NCBI GenBank assembly: GCA_012519875.1
Contig: JAAYPL010000087.1
Location: 1-17,669, forward strand
Origin: Clostridiaceae bacterium
GTDB lineage: Bacteria; Bacillota; Clostridia; Saccharofermentanales; UBA5734
Direction: 5' to 3'
Length of the DNA stretch: 17,669 bases
Shown here: piece after piece, positions 14,490 to 17,669 of the stretch
How the letters are laid out: each line of letters begins with the position of its first letter
Position numbering within the stretch: the first letter of the stretch is position 1
Translations under genes and position numbers: made by a program
The notes under the pieces: generated by a model
Databases searched by the model: none
Seen by the model: only the letters and a program-made list of their open reading frames with translations
Told to the model about the DNA's origin: nothing

Positions 14490-14717
14490 TTAACGGGTGG
14501 AAAAGATGCTGGCGGCCATATTGTTCCACCAGCTGGTTAGATTTTCCAGAATATTGCCGGCAAAACTTTGTAAGCCGGGAATAACCACAACCGCGGCAAT
14601 AATGATGCCGGCGGCGATCCCGATTACTTCATTGAGGCCAAATCCGCCCTTTCGGCGCAGTTGCCATCCTGCCTGCGGTTTTTTGAACCGGCGATGTTTT
14701 TTTTCATAGTTTTTCAT
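14490..14717 (-). CDS. Flp-type prepilin (major pilin candidate)
   Basis: A 75-residue prepilin. A basic leader of 25 residues (many K and R) ends at KGG. Cleavage after G25 would leave mature FGLNEVIGIAAGIIIAAVVV, with the hydrophobic helix and Glu at +5 that type IV-like pilins need. The mature 50-residue chain is one long hydrophobic helix and a short tail with WWNN, the size of Flp pilins. The start has GGAGGT about six bases upstream, the best site in the operon. It sits between tadC and two pseudopilin-like genes. No prepilin peptidase (TadV) gene is in the window, so processing must be encoded elsewhere. Confidence 0.88.
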   Translation of the reverse strand: MKNYEKKHRRFKKPQAGWQLRRKGGFGLNEVIGIAAGIIIAAVVVIPGLQSFAGNILENLTSWWNNMAASIFSTR

Positions 14718-14730
14718 GCTCTTACCTCCA

Positions 14731-14745
14731 GGTTCTCTTTTCGAG
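14731..14745 (-). other. Hairpin between tadC and the prepilin gene
   Basis: Read on the minus strand, TTCTC-GAAAA-GAGAA forms a 5-bp stem with a 5-base loop, eight bases before the prepilin ribosome site. It has no T run and so is not a terminator. Such a hairpin at the 5' end of a cistron can mark a processing or stabilising site giving more pilin mRNA than its neighbours; this is only suggested. The stem is short. Confidence 0.3.
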
Positions 14746-14779
14746 AATTGATTATTTATTGACAGTGGTGTGGCCACGA

Positions 14780-15601
14780 TCAACCAAAGACACTTTGTAA
14801 CGCATTCAGGGTTTGTACCGCCAGCGGATATAGGTAGAGAATGATCAAAGGGCAGATGCCCAGCAAGGCGGTAAATAAAAGTTGAGTTCGGATTTTCCCG
14901 GTTTCGTTTTGCATGATTGAAAAGCACCGGACAAAAAGCAGCTCCTCCATGCGCAAGAGGGATCTGCCGGCCTGGCCGGTATCCAAGCATTGCCGCAAAT
15001 GGGTTGCCAACAGATTGGTGTCTGTTCCGGGGAAAAAGCGATGGATCTCTTCCATTGCCTGATCCAGATTGAGCGTTAGTTCAAATCTGGCAGCAAAACG
15101 AACAAGAATCGGCCGTACAATCGAGTCGTGAACGGCGTCAGGTAAGCCACGAAAAGCATCGACCGTTTTAATTCCGGCTGTCAACTGAAAATCCAAAAAA
15201 CGGTAAATCTTATACAACGCCTTGGTATAAGCTTGTCGGCGGATCCGGATTCGTTTGTTCATCCACGAATTGACAAGACAACAAAAAAGAACAATAACCA
15301 TCAAGCGCTGCAGCCAGTCACCGACAACGGCTAAAATTAAAATGAAAACCGGTAAGAAACACAAAACGCGAATCCTATATTTGTCAGCTTCAATACCGGC
15401 CAGTCTCAAACGCCTCTCAAATTGATCGTTCCATTTTTTCGGCAACCAGCTCCGCTGACCGGACAGCGGTTTTTCCTTATGCCGATTCCACAAGTCCTGG
15501 ACGTGAAATCGGCCAAGCCAAGCGGACAGGGTCGGCAAAAGTTGATAAATGCAAAGACCGATCAAAACGGTGAAAAAAAGGAACCCTGCTATTGACGCCA
15601 T
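14780..15601 (-). CDS. tadC: TadC-like inner-membrane platform protein (T2SSF domain)
   Basis: From ATG 15601 the protein is 273 residues. Membrane spans lie at about 3-25, 78-95, 97-112 and 241-263. A cytosolic T2SSF/GspF-type domain of about 120-240 includes YKIYRFLDFQLTAGIKTVDAF and FFPGTDTNLLATHLRQCLDTG. It forms the cytoplasmic-membrane platform of the Tad pilus with TadB. The start is set by AGGAG six bases upstream; the 19 extra upstream codons read into tadB. It begins 10 bases after the tadB stop. Confidence 0.85.
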   Translation of the reverse strand: MASIAGFLFFTVLIGLCIYQLLPTLSAWLGRFHVQDLWNRHKEKPLSGQRSWLPKKWNDQFERRLRLAGIEADKYRIRVLCFLPVFILILAVVGDWLQRLMVIVLFCCLVNSWMNKRIRIRRQAYTKALYKIYRFLDFQLTAGIKTVDAFRGLPDAVHDSIVRPILVRFAARFELTLNLDQAMEEIHRFFPGTDTNLLATHLRQCLDTGQAGRSLLRMEELLFVRCFSIMQNETGKIRTQLLFTALLGICPLIILYLYPLAVQTLNALQSVFG

Positions 15602-15611
15602 GAAACTCTCC

Positions 15612-16181
15612 TCATCCGTTGATACGCCGCCAAATGAAAAGGTAGGCAGTAACAGCACACAAATAAAGCACCAGACATAAACAAAAAATCAAAGAGCCGG
15701 ACGATAGTGCCCCGAAAGCCCGTTGTGCTTCCGGATTGGTCGCCAATCGAATAAAAAAGAACGGTGGCACGACCGCCAAAATCATAAAAGTTAATCTTCG
15801 GTCACGAAGGTTGGTCAGACGCCGGTGAGCATATTCTTCCTCGATACGATGAAAATGCAATTCCATTTGTTCCAGCAAAGGACCCATCTTGCCTCGGTAT
15901 TTAAAATTAAACCGGACAGCAGTAATCAAATCAACGAAGTGTTCGTGGGGCAAACTTTTTTGCATTAACAAAAGCGCGCGATCAGGAGCCATGCCTCCGC
16001 GAACTCGGGAAAGAAAATCAAGAACCAAAGTTCGGATCGGATCCTCAAGGTCACTGTTGGCAACTTGGTCAAAAATGTACATCAGGTCTTCCCGGACCTG
16101 ACACCAGCGGGCCATCATGCTGGTCATTTGTAAGGTCTGACTTCGGATTTTGGGAAGGTCGCCAAACCGGAACAATCTCAT
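15612..16181 (-). CDS. tadB: TadB-like platform protein (T2SSF domain), short form
   Basis: This 189-residue protein has a cytosolic T2SSF-like helical domain (about 25-125, including DLITAVRFNFKYRGKMGPLLEQ) followed by two membrane helices (about 129-147 and 160-184). Typical TadB proteins are about 280-320 residues with membrane spans before the domain too; here the N-terminal part is absent. The start at 16181 has AAGGAG nine bases upstream; 16187 is in frame but only three bases from it. The first 110 or so bases overlap the end of cpaF in another frame. It probably works as a partner of TadC. Confidence 0.8.
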   Translation of the reverse strand: MRLFRFGDLPKIRSQTLQMTSMMARWCQVREDLMYIFDQVANSDLEDPIRTLVLDFLSRVRGGMAPDRALLLMQKSLPHEHFVDLITAVRFNFKYRGKMGPLLEQMELHFHRIEEEYAHRRLTNLRDRRLTFMILAVVPPFFFIRLATNPEAQRAFGALSSGSLIFCLCLVLYLCAVTAYLFIWRRING

Positions 16182-17355
16182 ATTCATTTTCTCCTTTCCG
16201 GCAGGGCACAACCCGATCGACCTCCTTGACCTGAAAATCACTCAAAAAAACCAGATAATGTATGCCGTGGGCCAACATCCTGCGCATAAGCTTTTCACTC
16301 TCGCCTCCGGGAACAGACCGGCCGAGGGTGACCAGTCGCTCCAACGCATCCGTCGCACTGCCGGCATGCGTTGTCGCCAAGCAGCGATGCCCGGAAAAAG
16401 CCGCGCGTATAAACTCCATGGCCTCGCCACCGACGATTTCACCGATAACATAACTGTCCAGTGACATTGTTAAACCGTCGGCAATCAGATCACGTAACTG
16501 AACAGGCCGCCCACCCTCGTTGGGCTTGTGAATCCGCTGAACCATACAATAGGGTTTATCAGGATACAGTTCCGTGTCACTTTCGGCGATTAAAACGCGT
16601 TCCATTTCGGGCATCGCCTGAATGAAAGCCCGTAGTAATGTGGTTTTGCCGGCACCACCTTTCCCGCAAAACAAAACGGAGGAACGGGAACCGGCCAGAT
16701 GGGTCAACAAAGACACCAATTCCCCATCCAACATTCCTAATCGCTCCAAGTCAGGGAACCGATAGGCTTTCAGACGATGTTTTCGAATACTGATAGATGT
16801 ACAATTGACACTTCGGGGTGGTACGGTAACGTTAATTCGAAGACGGTAACGTTCATCGGCAACGCGGCAGTGGCTGTCATTTTCATTGATTATGCCGCCG
16901 TTCCGAATAATGGCCAATCGGCAAAAGATGTCATAACTCTTTTCATCCGGGAAAGCAATAGCCAGAGGGCGGCGCTGACCGTCAATTTTGATGGAGAACT
17001 CGCCCGGCCCCGTTCCATCGATATCGGAGACCGATTCATCATCAATATAGGGTTGCAGCAACCCATAGCCAAAGAGGAAATCCATAATTTGTTCCTGTAG
17101 ATCGACAATGAATACACCGGCACGTCGGCTTTCCTCTTTGGCAAATTTTTGTATTAAAGGCGTCAATGCCTGTCGCTTTGCCCGACCGGCCGCAATATCC
17201 GCAACAAGCGCAGGATCGCTGTCCAAAATCCGGCTGCACACAGCCGACACAAGCTCCGCCAAATCAGCATAATCAAGAACGCTGGTTTTGACATCGGTCT
17301 GTCGACGTAGTGTGTTATCATCCGGCAGGACTGAGGATGGTGTCATTAACGGCAT
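16069..17355 (-). CDS. cpaF: CpaF/TadA-type secretion ATPase (Flp pilus motor)
   Basis: A 428-residue hexameric ATPase of the GspE/VirB11 superfamily that powers Tad pilus assembly at the cytoplasmic membrane. An N-terminal helical domain precedes the nucleotide-binding core, which has Walker A GKGGAGKT (231-238), an acidic ESDTEL (258-263), a Walker-B-like SYVIGEIVGGEA (301-312) and the His box TTHAGSATDAL (328-338). The usual Arg in VGEVRGGEA is Val here. The recognisable family fold ends near residue 398 (YEIVPVW). The last 30 residues, 399-428, are a polar tail that overlaps tadB. The ATG has GGAGG seven bases upstream and lies four bases after the previous stop. Confidence 0.92.
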   Translation of the reverse strand: MPLMTPSSVLPDDNTLRRQTDVKTSVLDYADLAELVSAVCSRILDSDPALVADIAAGRAKRQALTPLIQKFAKEESRRAGVFIVDLQEQIMDFLFGYGLLQPYIDDESVSDIDGTGPGEFSIKIDGQRRPLAIAFPDEKSYDIFCRLAIIRNGGIINENDSHCRVADERYRLRINVTVPPRSVNCTSISIRKHRLKAYRFPDLERLGMLDGELVSLLTHLAGSRSSVLFCGKGGAGKTTLLRAFIQAMPEMERVLIAESDTELYPDKPYCMVQRIHKPNEGGRPVQLRDLIADGLTMSLDSYVIGEIVGGEAMEFIRAAFSGHRCLATTHAGSATDALERLVTLGRSVPGGESEKLMRRMLAHGIHYLVFLSDFQVKEVDRVVPCRKGENEYEIVPVWRPSQNPKSDLTNDQHDGPLVSGPGRPDVHF

Positions 17356-17359
17356 CGAC

Positions 17360-17669
17360 TTACCTCCAACGGCCGGGAAGAATGCGGAGCTGTCGAATCA
17401 AGTCACGATATTCACGTCGGTTGCCTTTAGCCAGCACCGCAGCATAAGGTCGGGCTCCACATTTCATCTTGCGGCGCAAACCAACGTCACTGATTGTGCC
17501 GATCAATTGCCCACGGCTGAGCTCATCAAGACAGCCCCGGCTTAAATCACAAATCGGATTGTAGGGAAACGCAACAAAGAACAGTTTGTTGATGTCAAAA
17601 CTATACTGGGCAATCTGGTAGTCGATCGCCAGATTTTTTTCGCGGAAAGATCCGATATCGGCAGCAACG
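17360..17669 (-). CDS. C-terminal end of an unrecognised protein, possibly TadZ/CpaE-like
   Basis: Only the last 102 or so residues are in the window; the rest lies beyond 17669. The stop TAA (17362-17360) is four bases before the cpaF ATG. The fragment contains AYQ-type hydrophobic stretches (KLFFVAFPYNPICDLSRG), a basic region (RRKMKCGARPYAAVLAKGN) and ends IRQLRILPGRWR. In Tad operons a ParA/MinD-like TadZ (CpaE) often precedes cpaF, and the last helix with repeated charged residues would suit such a protein. I see no diagnostic motif, since those lie in the missing N-terminal part, so this is position-based only. Confidence 0.35.
   Translation of the reverse strand, partial: VAADIGSFREKNLAIDYQIAQYSFDINKLFFVAFPYNPICDLSRGCLDELSRGQLIGTISDVGLRRKMKCGARPYAAVLAKGNRREYRDLIRQLRILPGRWR

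Noticed and set aside
14746..14779. Promoter directly ahead of the prepilin gene
   Set aside because: TTGATC has AATAAA 17 bases on, only a weak -10 match; not enough to call.
1..17669. CRISPR arrays, insertion sequences, phage genes, T-box or other riboswitches
   Set aside because: No regularly spaced repeats, transposase motifs, inverted terminal repeats or conserved leader elements seen; intergenic gaps are all under about 120 bases.

Overview
Every gene I can support in this window lies on the minus strand, so the DNA reads functionally from position 17669 down to 1. The gene content and order point to a low-to-moderate-GC Gram-positive bacterium, most likely a member of the Clostridia (Bacillota). 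The main evidence is the run Orn/Lys/Arg decarboxylase (yaaO-like) - tmk - darA - holB - ricT - rsmI - metG - tatD. This is the skeleton of the Bacillus subtilis yaaO-to-yabD region, but yaaR, yabA, yabB and abrB are absent and a small ferredoxin is inserted. The Tad pilus genes lack a secretin in the part visible, which fits a single-membrane cell. I cannot name a genus.

Region 1 (17669-12965) is the downstream part of a Tad (tight adherence/Flp) pilus operon. In reading order it holds the end of an unrecognised, possibly TadZ-like gene, cpaF (motor ATPase), tadB and tadC (inner-membrane platform), a 75-residue Flp-type prepilin with a clear prepilin-peptidase site, two small single-span pseudopilin-like proteins, and cpaB. 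Genes overlap or nearly touch. cpaF and tadB overlap by more than 100 bp, and the second pseudopilin-like gene has an anomalous start (a perfect ribosome site facing ATC instead of ATG).

Region 2 (12964-9553) starts with a near-consensus promoter inside a 51-bp gap. It drives an AraC-family regulator followed by folE, folP, folB and folK, four steps of the pterin branch of folate synthesis. The last three genes overlap one another.

Region 3 (9552-4114) starts with another plausible promoter. It holds a 202-residue Arg/Gln/Ser-rich protein of unknown function, the decarboxylase, thymidylate kinase, the cyclic-di-AMP receptor DarA, the DNA polymerase III delta-prime subunit, RicT, and a 56-residue 2[4Fe-4S] ferredoxin too short for routine ORF calling. 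A good intrinsic terminator follows the ferredoxin.

Region 4 (4099-1) holds rsmI, metG and tatD, then a strongly promoted tRNA pair, tRNA-Val(TAC) and a tRNA-Asp cut by the window edge.

Most of the window is well-known housekeeping. The parts least explained by known families are the Arg/Gln-rich protein at 8858-9466, the divergent small-pilin part of the Tad operon, and the pairing of an AraC regulator with the folate genes. I see no CRISPR array, insertion sequence, phage gene or riboswitch. No stretch longer than 300 bases is without a gene.
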